This document shows positions 50,513-60,746 of a stretch of 64,000 bases of DNA, in pieces; within the stretch, counting starts at the first letter, position 1, and each line of letters opens with the position of its first letter. The stretch comes from Hexactinellida sp. DTS-2022 (lineage: Eukaryota > Porifera > Hexactinellida), in contig JAPNXP010000008.1 of NCBI GenBank assembly GCA_028753945.1, positions 2,914,001 through 2,978,000 of the forward strand. Reading direction: 5' to 3'. The position numbers and the translations under genes were made by a program. The notes beneath the pieces were generated by a model. That model worked only from the letters and a program-made list of their open reading frames with translations, had not been told where the DNA came from and did no database searches.

Positions 50513-50570
50513 ACTGTGCCGACTATACTATAGTATAGTGGCCCAGTTCTAATCTTAGTGCTTTGGTTAG
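50513..50570 (+). repeat. Single 35-bp near-palindrome before a B-type junction
   Basis: Follows the hairpin ending at 50506 and precedes the B-type CCGTAG block at 50582. Its tail reads CTTAGTGCTTTGGTTAG, the tail form found in the edge blocks. Confidence 0.85.
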
Positions 50571-53500
50571 TTATTATTAGTCCGTAGCCTCTCTACTGAA
50601 CAGAGTTTTAATAACTAAGAGCCCAAATTTTCAGGATATGTGTCTCATGGGTTACAGATGTGCACCTGGGGTCACGTTTTATTATCACATTTTTTTGGAC
50701 ACATTTTTGCACCTGTTTAATATTAGAAAAAGAACAATAAATAGTGCACAAATATTTAATTTATATGCATTCGATAGAGAATTAAATTGTACACCTTTTC
50801 ACAGTGCACGAATTTTTAAATTGAGTTTCGTTTGTGCCACAATTGAGTTGCAAGTTTCCTTTGTTTACTAACACTTCAGTTCAATTGAAGTGTTAAATCG
50901 AATTCTATTGTTTCAACTTGTGATAATTACATTGATTCAACTTGTGAGATCGAGTAGGCTTCTATTTTCTAATTGAAAACTAAGATTTTACATTCCATAA
51001 CAACAACAGATTATGTGATTATATTTATTTCTGCTCAGAATATTCTTGAACAATGGATACATGAGATATTTAATTCTAATTAATTCGCTCTGTGTTTAAC
51101 TTAGAGAAACGGTTCCAATTAGATTATTGGGGTATCGAGTGCGCTGAATTCAAATATGATAGTGAAATTAAATTTAAATTAATTATTTAGCAAATAATTG
51201 AACTTAATTTATTTTGATGTAAATAATATTGGTGTTAAATTATCTTAGATTAATTAAATATTTATACTAATTATCTAAATTTCATTAATCTCAGAAATGA
51301 TACAAGATAGAAACAAACTTTAAATTTATCAATTGGTCCTTATGGCACGTACCACCTAGACAAGTGGATCTTGACACCTTGAGGTGATGATGACATCGTC
51401 AAAAAAATGTATTTTTACAATTTTGTGAATTATATTATTAAAATGGGTTAGTTGGAGTTGGGTGATGACCCAACACTCACATAAAAAATGCTGAATCATC
51501 ACTTATTATATTCTACTGAAACTTGAATATCTTTGAAACGAAGTGAGCAAAATGGAAACTTCCACCACTCTAAGGGTCGTAGCCTTCTGAAACACCTTTC
51601 TGAAATAATTTAACACCTTTATAGTGATGATGACTTGGTGAAAAAAAAAAACCAAAATTGCAGCCTGTGCCGACAGCATGTTCCATTGGAGGCACTATCA
51701 ATAGACCACCACCAAAATATAGTGCCACCAAATGAACATGCGTCGGCACAGGCTGCAATTTTGGATTTTTATTATTATCCTTCCGTATCCTCTCCACAGA
51801 ACAGAGTATTATTAACTAAGAGCCTACATTTTCAGAATATGTGTCTCATGGGTTACAGATGTGCACCTGGGGTCACGATTTTTTATTACATTTTTTTGGA
51901 CACATTTTTGCACCTGTTTAATATTGAAACAGGAACAATAAATAGTACCCGAAAATTAAATTTATATGCATTCGATAGAGAATTAAATTCTACACCTTTT
52001 CACAGTGCACGAATTTTCAAATTGTACTTAGTTTGTGCCACAATTGAGTTGCAAGTTTCCTTTGTTTACTAACACTTCAGTTCAATTGAAAGTGTTAAAT
52101 CTAATTCTATTGTTTCAACTCGTTATTATTATATTGATTCAACTTGTGAGATCGAGTAGGCTTCTATTTTCCAATTGAAAACTAAGATTCTACATTCCAT
52201 AACAACGACAGATTATGTGATTATATTTCCTTCTGCAAGAATACTCTTGCACTGTTAATATACTGACGTAATTAATATTAATTAATTAAGTCAGTATATG
52301 ACTTATATAGATGCTCCCAATTTGTTTATTAGGGGTTATCGAGTGTGCGGAATTGAAATTTGATAGCCAAATTAATTAATTAATTATTTATGACAAAATA
52401 ATTAAACTTAATAAATATAAGTTGACATTGAAATTGGTGTTAAATTATAAATATTATTAATAATTATTTATACTAATTAATTAAATATCATAAATCTCAG
52501 AGATCATAGAAGATAGAAACAAACTTTCAATTTATCAATTGGTCCTTATGGCACGTGCCACCTTTACAAGTGGGTCTTGACACCTTGAGGTGATGATGAC
52601 ATCGTTAAAAAAATGTGTTTTTACAATTTTGCTAATTTGATATTTAAAATAGGTTAGTTGATGTTGGGTGATGACCCAACACTTACATAAAATATGCTGA
52701 GTCATTAGCTATTATATTCTACTCAAACTTGAATATCTCTAAAATGAAGTGAACTAAATGGAAACTTCCACCACTCTAAGGGTCGTAGCATTCTGAAACA
52801 CCTTTCTGAAATAATTTAACACCTTCATAGTGATGATGACATGGCGGAAAAAAAAATCCAAAATTGCAGCTGTGCTGACAGCATGTCCCATTGGAGGCAC
52901 TATCACAAACCACCACCAAAATATAGTGCCACCAAAGGAACATGCGTCGGCACAGCTGCAATTTTGGATTTTTTTGTCATGAATAATTAATTAATTATTT
53001 TGTTATCAAATTTCAATTAAGCACTCTCGATAACCCCTAATAAACAAATTATAAGCATCTATATAAGTAATATACTGACTGAATTAATTATAATTAATTA
53101 CGTCAGTATATTAAGAGTGCAATAATATTCTCGCAGAAGTAAATATAATCACATAATCTGTCGTTGTTGTGAAATATATAATCTTTTTTTCCAATTGGAA
53201 AATAGAAGCCTACTCGATCTCACAAGTTGAATCAATATTATAATAACGAGTTGAAACATTAGAATTAGATTTAACACTTTCAATTGTACTGAAGTGTTAG
53301 TAAACAAAGGAAACTTGCAACTCAATTGTGGCACAAACTAAGTACAATTTTAAAATTCGTGCACTGTGAAAAGGTGTAGAATTTAATTCTCTATCGAATG
53401 CATATAAATTTAATTTTCGGGTACTATTTATTGTTCCTGTTTCAATATTATACAGGTGCAAAAATGTGTCCAAAAAAATGTAATAATAAATCGTGACCCC

Positions 53501-53614
53501 AGGTGCACATCTGTAACCCATGAGACACATATCCTGAAAGTTTGAGCTCTTAGTTAGTAAAACTCTGTTCAGTGGAGAGGCTACGGACCAATAATAATAT
53601 ACCAAAGCACTAAG

Positions 53615-53790
53615 ATTAGAACTGGGCCACTATACTATAGTATAGTCGGCACAGTAATAACTAACCAAGGCAGTAAGATTAGAACTGGGCCACTATACTA
53701 TAGTATAGTCGGCACAGTAATAACTAACCAAGGCAGTAAGATTAGAACTGGGCCACTATACTATAGTATAGTCGGCACAGTAATAATAAT
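53615..53790 (-). repeat. Three 35-bp near-palindromes, reverse orientation
   Basis: Copies near 53618, 53682 and 53746, each preceded by AAGATTAGAACTGGGCC and ending CGGCACAGTAATA. They lie between the B-type junction and the reverse hairpin, keeping the unit order. Confidence 0.88.
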
Positions 53791-55014
53791 AAAATCCAAA
53801 ATTGCAGCCTGTGCCGACGCATGTTCCTTTGGTGGCACTATATTTTGGTGGTGGTTTATTGATAGTGCCTCCATAGGAACATGCTGTCGGCGCAGGCTGC
53901 AATTTTGGATTTTTTTTCCGCCATGTCATCATCACTATGAAGGTGTTAAATTATTGCAGTAAGGTGTTTCAGAAGGCAACGACCCTTAGAGTCGTGGAAG
54001 TTTCCATTTTGCTCACTTCGTTTCAAAGATATTCAAGTTTCAGTAGAATATAATAGCTGATGACTCAGCATTTTTTATGTGAGTGTTGGGTTTTCACCCA
54101 ACTTCAAATAACCCATTTTAAATATCGAATTCACAAAATTGTAAAAATACATTTTTTTGACGATGTCATCATCACCTCAAGGTGTCAAGACTCACTTGTA
54201 TAGGTGGTACGTGGCATAAGGACCAATTGATAAATTGAAAGTTTGTTTCTATCTTGTATCATCTCTGAGATTAATGAAATTTAGCTAATTAGTATAAATA
54301 TTTAATTAATAAATTAATAATTTAACATCATTATTATGTACAGCAAAATAAATTAAGTCCAATTATTTGCACTTATTATTAATTTAAATCGAATTTCACT
54401 ATCATATTTGAATTCCACGCACTCGATAACCCCAATAATCTAATTGGAACCGTCTCTATAAGTTAAACACAAAGCGAATTAATTAGAATTAAATATGTCA
54501 TGTATCCATTGTGCAAGAATATTCTAAGCAGAAATAAATATAATCACATAATCTGTCGTTGTTATGAAATATATAATCTTAGTTTTCAATTAGAAAATAG
54601 AAGCCTACTCGATCTCGCAAGTGGAATCAATATAATTATTACAAGTTGAAACAATAGTATTAGATTTAACACTTTCAATTGAACTGAAGTGTTAGTAAAC
54701 AAAGGAAACTTGCAACTCAATTGTGGCACAAATGGAACCCAATTTAAAAATTCGTGCAATGTGAAAAGGTGTAGAATTAGATTCTCTATCGAATGCATAT
54801 AAATTTAATATTCTCGCACTATTTATTGTGCTTTTTCTAACATTAAACAGGTGTAAAAATGTGTCCAAAAAAGTGTTATAAAAAATCGTGACCCCAGGTG
54901 CACATCTGTAACCCATGAGACACATATCCTGAAAATTTGGGCTCTTAGTTAGTAAAACTCTGTTCTGTGGAGTGGCTACGGATAAATAATAATAACTAAC
55001 CAAAGCACTAAGAC

Positions 55015-55255
55015 CAATACTGGGCCACTATACTATAGTATAGTCGGCACAGTAATAATAACTAACCAAAGCACTAAGACCAATACTGGGCCACTATACT
55101 ATAGTATAGTCGGCACAGTAATAATAACTAACCAAGGCTGTAAGATTAGAACTGGGCCACTATACTGTAGTATAGTCGGCACAGTACTAACTAACCAAGG
55201 CAGTAAGATTAGAACTGGGCCACTATACTATAGTATAGTCTGCACAGTATTTAAC
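55015..55255 (-). repeat. Four 35-bp near-palindromes at the right edge of the array
   Basis: Copies near 55018, 55082, 55152 and 55215. The third has a central change (CTATACTGTAGTATAG) and the fourth ends TCTGCACAGT instead of TCGGCACAGT. Decay increases at the array edge. Confidence 0.88.
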
Positions 55256-55556
55256 TCGGTTAATGTCATAACACGTAATGCGATATCCCGGATTTTGTCA
55301 TAAAAATTTGTCAAATTTGGTTTCCTTCTCAGATGATATAGAATATTTGGACATTAATTCCAGTTTGAAGGCTAATTGTTGTGTCTACATGTGTGTCCAT
55401 TTTACATATACAATTGACTTCCCAGATTATAGATAAGTGTCCCGGACCCGGATAATGTCACATTTGCACGAGAAGTATGACATTAAGCGGGAAACTGGCT
55501 TCCCGAATTATAGAATAACCCGGAATATGTCATAACAGATTCATGCACGAAGGTAT
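55256..55556. other. Non-coding spacer with a short direct repeat
   Basis: TTCCCAGATTATAGATAAGT near 55419 and TTCCCGAATTATAGAATAAC near 55500 start two copies of a roughly 75-bp repeat that also share CCCGG and ATGTCA motifs and a GCACGA end. No gene seen. Confidence 0.5.
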
Positions 55557-55988
55557 TGGACAAATGCATACTGCAAATTCGGACAAATGCATACTGCCAA
55601 TTCGGACAAATGCATACTTCAAAATTCGGACAAATGCATACTACAAATTCGGACAAATGCATATTACAAATTCGGACAAATGCATACTTCAAAATTCGGA
55701 CAAATGCATACTACCAATTCGGACAAATGCATACTTCAAAATTCGGACAAATGCATACTACCAATTCGGACAAATGCATACTTCAAAATTCGGACAAATG
55801 CATACTACAAATTCGGACAAATGCATACTACAAATTCGGACAAATGCATACTTCAAAATTCGGACAAATGCATACTACAAATTCGGACAAATGCATACTT
55901 CAAAATTCGGACAAATGCATACTACAAATTCGGACAAATGCATACTTCAAAATTCGGACAAATGCATGCTGCAAAATTCGGACAAATG
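55557..55988 (+). repeat. Minisatellite of about 18 units of 22-24 bp
   Basis: Unit GGACAAATGCATACTACAAATTC or the one-base-longer TTCAAAATTC variant, almost perfectly tandem. It is open in several frames and encodes repeats such as MHTTNSDKCILQ. This is a consequence of unit length and composition, and I see no start context, splice signal or homology for a gene. Homologous to 15588-15765 in the opposite orientation. Confidence 0.92.
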
Positions 55989-56516
55989 AAGCTCCCCCCT
56001 CAAATACATGGCGGAAGCAAAAAGTGGTACGTACGGCAAAAATTCTACAGAGGGAGCATGCGAGATAAAAGTGGTATGTCCACAGCTGTAAATAGGCTGC
56101 TACGTGGCCTTCGATATATAAGGCCATATTACTGAGTATAGTTTTCTGGGCCATGGATTACTTAAAGTACATTGATAAATAAGTTATTTATATTTATCTC
56201 CATAACTAGTAGTCAAGGTATACATAGCATCCTTCAGAATTGTGCTATTTCACCATATGATTACTTAATCGCTATTTTGGGTGGAAAATACCGTGTTTTA
56301 ATAACCTGCTTTTACCATATTTAAACGCGTTATAAATGTTCAAGATTGGAACATGATGATGCCCAGTACTTGTTATAATAAATATATTGAAATTATAAAT
56401 TTGCCAGCTCCGCCTGCCCTAAAAGTGTAAATTCTTCATTTCTAAATTCTTTACTTCATTTATTGATGTGTAGTATGGAAATTTTAATAGTTTATACTCA
56501 GTATTCGTATACCAGC
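55989..56516. other. Non-coding spacer left of the P-type element
   Basis: No gene or recognised repeat. It ends with ATACCAGC before the P-type terminus at 56517. Confidence 0.45.
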
Positions 56517-56736
56517 CATAGACTACTATATAATACAGATGGGAAAGCAGCCGACCAACGAATAAAAAAGAGAGGCCAGTTTCTGATTTTCACTCTAATA
56601 CAATCTATGCTTTTAGAACTTGTGAATTTGAATTAATATAGGGTAATAGAGTAGGGTAAATCCATTAGTAGTATTTATAAGATTCTCACAACTGCGGTTT
56701 AGGCGCCATTTAATGATGACGTCAGCGACAACTAAT
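56517..56736 (+). repeat. P-type terminal inverted repeat, left
   Basis: 220 bp from CATAGACTACTATATAATAC to GACGTCAGCGACAACTAAT. Inner landmark: GGTTTAGGCGCCATTTAATG. Confidence 0.9.
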
Positions 56737-56879
56737 ACACATGTAAACAGTATACACATAAAAGAATTCAATGAAGCATAATTTATTATAATGATGATAA
56801 AGACAAACAATCAGTCTGGTAGTCTACGTTTCTTGGCCTTAAATGAATCAACTTGAGACTTTCTAGCAGTTTCACTAAC

Positions 56880-59800
56880 TTAATTGGAAAGTCCTTTAAG
56901 ATAAAGATTAGTTATAATTGAATGAACTCTCTTACAACCATCAGTAGCATGTAGATCGCAAACAAAACCAGAATCCCATTCAACTGATACCTGTGCAAGT
57001 AGGTGGAGCATTACATGTTTAGTTGGAAGTTTAGTTGCCAATATCTGCGATTCAAACGATTCGAGTATAGAAAATGCAGTTTCTACATACTGGTAAAGGA
57101 TTACTGTTGGTAACTGGAGCCCTCCTCTATTAAGAATCTCAATATAAGAATTATTCATCTGATCTTTCTGAAGTAGTTCAAAACAAACATCACAGTTGGA
57201 ACGTTGTATGAGCGAATGAGAGATGTACCCTGCTACATAAGCAACAATATGTTTAGAGTTATCTGATAAAGAAAGTAGGTCAATAGAATCAGTCGGTAAT
57301 GTGATTAAAAAATCCGAAATCAGCTTATTTATTTCATTAGTTGAAGACACTATTAAGCCACTAAAGTCGATATCGTGTTTGAGAAGGTGCTGGTAAGTTA
57401 TTATCTTTTCAGAACGCAATTTCTCAGTTAAACTCACTAAAAAACGACCGCCACTCATTTGTCTATATTGAGAAAATCTCCTTTCTAATGGATCGGTCTG
57501 CAATCTTCCGGTTAATACGTAATGAAAGCCATCTGTAATAAATCATATGATAGATCAGCAATAGCGGCATTTGTATTCATTAATGCTTCAAAGGTTTGTT
57601 TAGTGAGACCAACTTTTTTCGAAAGTTTCCAAGTTGATAACCAATTGTTCATTTCCTTTAGAAAGGTACGTTTATCTTTAAGCGTATTTGGACTAATAGC
57701 ATTTCCGAAGTGATGCGGATGAAAACGCTCTTTGGAATTAACAAGCAACCACCACATGTTTATAAGCTCTAAGAATGCTGGAGCGGTCACGGCTGGAGTT
57801 ACTATATCTTAATCCCTAAGATATTCACGCATTGCAGCTGAGGTTTTACTATCAAAAATAGCTAGAGCTAGTGGAACCTATTGTTTGTTATTTCCTGGGT
57901 GAAGTGCTTGGTAGTTTAAAGATGGAGCTTTTCGAAGATGGAAATTGAGAGAGTGGTCTGCGTCATGAACTTTGTGAAGACTACGCCAAAATACATTCCC
58001 GGCTGGAACTATCTATACTATTAAACACAAGGGTGGGTGTATTATATTTGTTTGTATGTTCCGAGTTGATTGAAGAAAGTGGACGGTTTCCAAATGTGAT
58101 TTTTCGCATATAGGGGTAACTTTTGGCACTCGCCAACAAGTTGAGGTTTCCACTCAAATTTCTCACACCTCGACAAGTTATGACGTCATTGTCACATTAA
58201 GTGAACCCTGAAAATTCACTTAATCGCACATAATTCGCGCCCTCTAAGAGATAAAAATCTCAAAATTTAATAGAACATGTACATTAATGATGCAGACACA
58301 TTGGTCACACCAGATCGCCACTATGCTAACTCATTATCGCATGATGACGTAATCATTAAAATTTCACATTGTTAAATTTGACTATTTAGGCCTATTTACG
58401 CTTTATAATCAATATTAGGAGTATATAAACCACACACCAACCGCGAAGCGGTGGTGTGTGGTTGTGTTCTGCCGCGAAGCGACCTAGCAAGCGAAGCGCG
58501 CTAGTAAGAGTTAATTCATGAAGTTTTAATTGCAGCTGTGGAATTTGAAAGAACCTAGCACCAATAAGATTATTCCGAATGTTTTTGATTAGGTGAACTG
58601 TATCAAAAAGCAAGTAAACAATTAGAGAATTATTTGGATTGATCATACAGTATTTCTTTTCTGGAACTGGATAAGTATTCATCAAATAGTTGAACGAAGA
58701 AATATTGGTTCGGTGATTATCAGAAATAACAGCACGAGGATGAAACTTTTCATAGGTTAAATTTTCCAGACAATTAAGGATACCATTACTTACAATTTTG
58801 GACGATATAGTGAATAATGGAATAGCTTTAATGATAAAGGGGATAGTATTAGTGAGAGACATCGCCATAAAACAAAGTATGCTCTTGTACATTTGGAGAT
58901 CTTCATTACAACCAATAATAGTTTGTCCGTCAAATTGTACTTGTTGTAGATGCATTTCATCAAGAAGAATTACGACATCATTTCCAAAAAAACCATCTTC
59001 ACGAAATTTAGATAAAGCTTTTATACTATCAATGGAGTCGGATTTTAAACAACGTAATAATCTCTGGCTAGGTAGCGGCATGTATTGACGTAATAGATTA
59101 TAAGCTGCATTTGAAGTATAGCGAAATTGAAGGGCAAATCGAAGAGTACTGGTAGAGTATTTACACTTTCCTTTCGGAAAATAGTATACGAGTCGCAACT
59201 GATCTTTAAGAGGTTCAATATCATAATTGTGAGTGATGTTTCGACAATAGATGGGTAAATTTGTTAACCTATCCAAGTTACGAATTTTAGAAGTGGTAAA
59301 TTTAGGTCTATTACCGAGATTTACATGGAGACATACTACATAGCGAGTTAAAAGGTTATTGCATGTATATAGGATGAGATATGCTTCAAATCCCTTAAAA
59401 AAATAGTTTAAAGAAGGGACCTCCCATGGTGACAAATGAGTGAAATGACGTAAGAATCTTCAAAAGGTTATTACATTAAAAGTATAGTCCCGATTGAGTT
59501 GAAATTTTCAGTGCAGCTACTACTTATTGCATACTGTTCAAAAATACTCTAATCTCAATTTATGAAATGTTCAGAGAGGGGCCTTAATTTTTCAAAATGA
59601 TTGCCGGAGGCCCTTTGAATTTGTCGCTATAAAAAAGTTTGCCCAAACTTTCCAGAGCGGCATGGGAGCTTAAATCGCGAGTTATATCCTAAAGTATCAG
59701 AATCAGGCATAAAAACTTAACTAGCCAGAGGTTGGTCACGGATCCTTAATTTTTGACCCCACTAATAGAAGAAGGGTATATTGTTGGGATAGGGTTGAGT

Positions 59801-60020
59801 TTCAAATTTAGCCTCGTCTTTAATGGATGCGGAATGATATATTTTTCTTCAAAATGTTGGATGCATATTCGTGAAGACTGAGTAATTGTGAAAGCTTCTC
59901 GATTCAAAAACTTAACCCATTTCTGTGAAGCTCATCTTGCTTTGGAAAGGCAAACATAACTTTACTAGGTCCATTGGAATATCCCGAATGACAATGTACA
60001 ACAGAGCATTTGAATGGCAT
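56880..60020 (-). pseudogene. THAP-type P-element transposase, disrupted
   Basis: The N-terminal THAP DNA-binding finger starts at ATG 60020-60018: MPFKCSVVHCHSGY, then FAFPKQDELH, a one-base frameshift near 59910, KWVKFLNR and RICIQHFEEKYI, giving the C2CH set. After a non-coding interval (about 59470-59760, intron or insertion) the main body starts near 59445. It carries RNase H-like motifs VVILLDEMHLQQVQFDG, AVISDNHRTN and FDTVHLIKNIRNN. A Helitron-like element interrupts it at 58012-58504. The body resumes as VFWRSLHKVHDADHS, has stops near 57877 and 57810, continues FLELINMWWLLVNSKERFHP, has a frameshift near 57510, and ends with the family signature LQTDPLERRFSQYRQMSGG and a C-terminal region to 56880. 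Not functional as read. Confidence 0.88.
58012..58504 (+). mobile_element. Non-autonomous Helitron-like element, 493 bp
   Basis: Begins TCTATACTATTAAACACAAG and ends with CTAG after GCGAAGCG-rich inverted motifs (CCGCGAAGCGG near 58440). It is flanked by A at 58011 and T at 58505, matching Helitron insertion between A and T without a target duplication. Removing it rejoins the P transposase frame. Related copies: 3247-3660, and a terminus at 18001. Confidence 0.85.
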
Positions 60021-60111
60021 AAGATAATGAGATCTATGTATTGATCTAGGAAAAGTTTTATACAGTAAGTCAGAAATACACATATTTCTATAGTACGGAT
60101 ATTATATACAT

Positions 60112-60181
60112 GTAACCGTCGAAATTGAGATTTCTTATATTCGAAATCTCAACTTCATGGATCCCCAATTTCGACGGTAAC
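60112..60181. repeat. Nested inverted repeat inside the P-type element
   Basis: GTAACCGTCGAAATTGAGAT pairs with both GAAATCTCAA and CCAATTTCGACGGTAAC, forming a two-level stem. It lies in the transposase upstream region, about 90 bp before the THAP start. It could be a transposase-binding structure or a tiny insertion. Confidence 0.6.
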
Positions 60182-60526
60182 ATACGTATACGTATTAACA
60201 ACCAATGGAAGATAAAGTAGTCGAGGTTTAAACAAGGGGCGGAGTTTAATAAAATAAGTGCACAATTAAACTTTATATAAATGTTGACTAGTTTGTTCCT
60301 TGTATATTATATATTTTCTAAGCATATGGTTGTGTTAAAAATAATCTTATAGTTTTTCCGGTAGAAGCTAATTTGCTATTTGAATATCTTATATGACTAT
60401 ATATATATTATATTACATATTATTTGTTGAACATTCATAAATGTAAAATAAATAAATAATACGATTGGTGTACAAGTACATTTTAATACATTGTAGATAC
60501 ATATACATATGTCAATTTAATATAAA

Positions 60527-60746
60527 ATTAGTTGTCGCTGACGTCATCATTAAATGGCGCCTAAACCGCAGTTCTGAGAATCTTATAAATACTACTAATG
60601 GATTTACCATACTATATTACCCTATATTAAGTCAAATTCACAAGTTATATAATCATAGATTGTATTAGAGTGAAAATCAGAAACTGGGCTCTCTTTTTTA
60701 TTCGTTGGTCGGCTGCTTTCCCATCTGTATTATATAGTAGTCTATG
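60527..60746 (-). repeat. P-type terminal inverted repeat, right
   Basis: Reverse complement of 56517-56736, same length with only scattered substitutions. High arm identity suggests a fairly recent insertion or arm conversion. Confidence 0.9.

Larger units (their letters stand above)
23200..52975 (+). repeat. Tandem array, central forward block
   Basis: Head-to-tail non-coding units. Order: large hairpin; AT-rich or poly-T stretch with or without 35-bp palindromes; CCGTAG block ending TGCACCTGGGGTTACG; CAGCTGGCTTCTATTTAATT; GGTTATCGAGTG; ATCTCAGAGAT ... CTTGACACCTTGAGGTGATG; GTGATGATGACATGGCG; next hairpin. Distances between hairpins are mostly about 850 (short units) or 1200-1650, with longer ones where palindromes or insertions were added. 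The CCGTAG blocks are A type to about 48.0 kb and B type at about 49.32, 50.58 and 51.78 kb. Copies are similar but mosaic, as expected from unequal exchange and conversion. No gene is supported. Confidence 0.92.
18167..53911. repeat. Large imperfect hairpin, 27 copies (H element)
   Basis: Arms run from CCAAAATTGCAGCCTGTGCC through GACAGCATGTTCCTTTGGAG, a loop containing AATAAACCACCACCAAAATA, and back through CACCAAAGGAACATGCGTCG to GGCTGCAATTTTGG; about 115 bp. Forward copies start near 23919, 24777, 26222, 27643, 28871, 30301, 32275, 33759, 34624, 35468, 36877, 38137, 39583, 41221, 42076, 43847, 44687, 46312, 47736, 49182, 50391, 51651 and 52858. Reverse copies start near 18167, 19614, 22120 and 53792. 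Nearly every copy has an extra A in one arm (GACAGC against GCGTC), and most have an A opposite A in GGAGGC/GCCACC. Non-coding. Confidence 0.92.
52976..55255 (-). repeat. Tandem array, right block, reverse-oriented units (B type)
   Basis: Orientation flips immediately after the hairpin ending at 52973. Units read in reverse: ACTCGATAACCCC near 53028, a B-type junction at 53500-53585 (CCCCAGGTGCACATCTGTAAC), three palindromes, the hairpin at 53792-53911, a unit body, a second B-type junction near 54890-54980 and four palindromes. The array ends in a palindrome at 55255. Non-coding. Confidence 0.88.
56517..60746 (-). mobile_element. P-type DNA transposon, nearly complete
   Basis: Bounded by 220-bp terminal inverted repeats, 56517-56736 and 60527-60746, with about eight mismatches between them by eye. 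Both start CATAGACTACTATATAATAC. It encodes a THAP-type transposase on the minus strand and contains a later Helitron-like insertion (58012-58504). The 8-bp flanks (ATACCAGC and ACTTAGCT) do not match, so either the duplication has decayed or the ends were rearranged. Confidence 0.85.

Noticed and set aside
23919..52973. Integron attC-like recombination sites, because of the bulged hairpins in series
   Set aside because: There are no integrase or gene cassettes, the host is eukaryotic, and the spacing units are non-coding satellite. Only the presence of a bulged imperfect hairpin is similar.
19471..53605. Many open frames of 60-145 codons in the array, with peptides such as CRQHVPLEALSIN and MGYRCAPGVTI recurring on both strands
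   Set aside because: They are translations of the palindromic hairpin and of the junction block, appear in inverse pairs, have no conserved start or end, and show no codon-level conservation beyond the DNA repeat.
18167..55255. Ribosomal intergenic spacer or telomeric array
   Set aside because: No rRNA sequence is near either edge, and there is no telomere-type short repeat. Diverged unit copies elsewhere fit a dispersed repeat better.
55557..55988. CRISPR-like regular repeat spacing
   Set aside because: The repeats are contiguous units without unique spacers, and the window is eukaryotic.
55543..56135. Three overlapping frames encoding repetitive peptides (NSDKCILQ type)
   Set aside because: All derive from the 22-24 bp minisatellite. 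Unit lengths that mix frames argue against protein selection.
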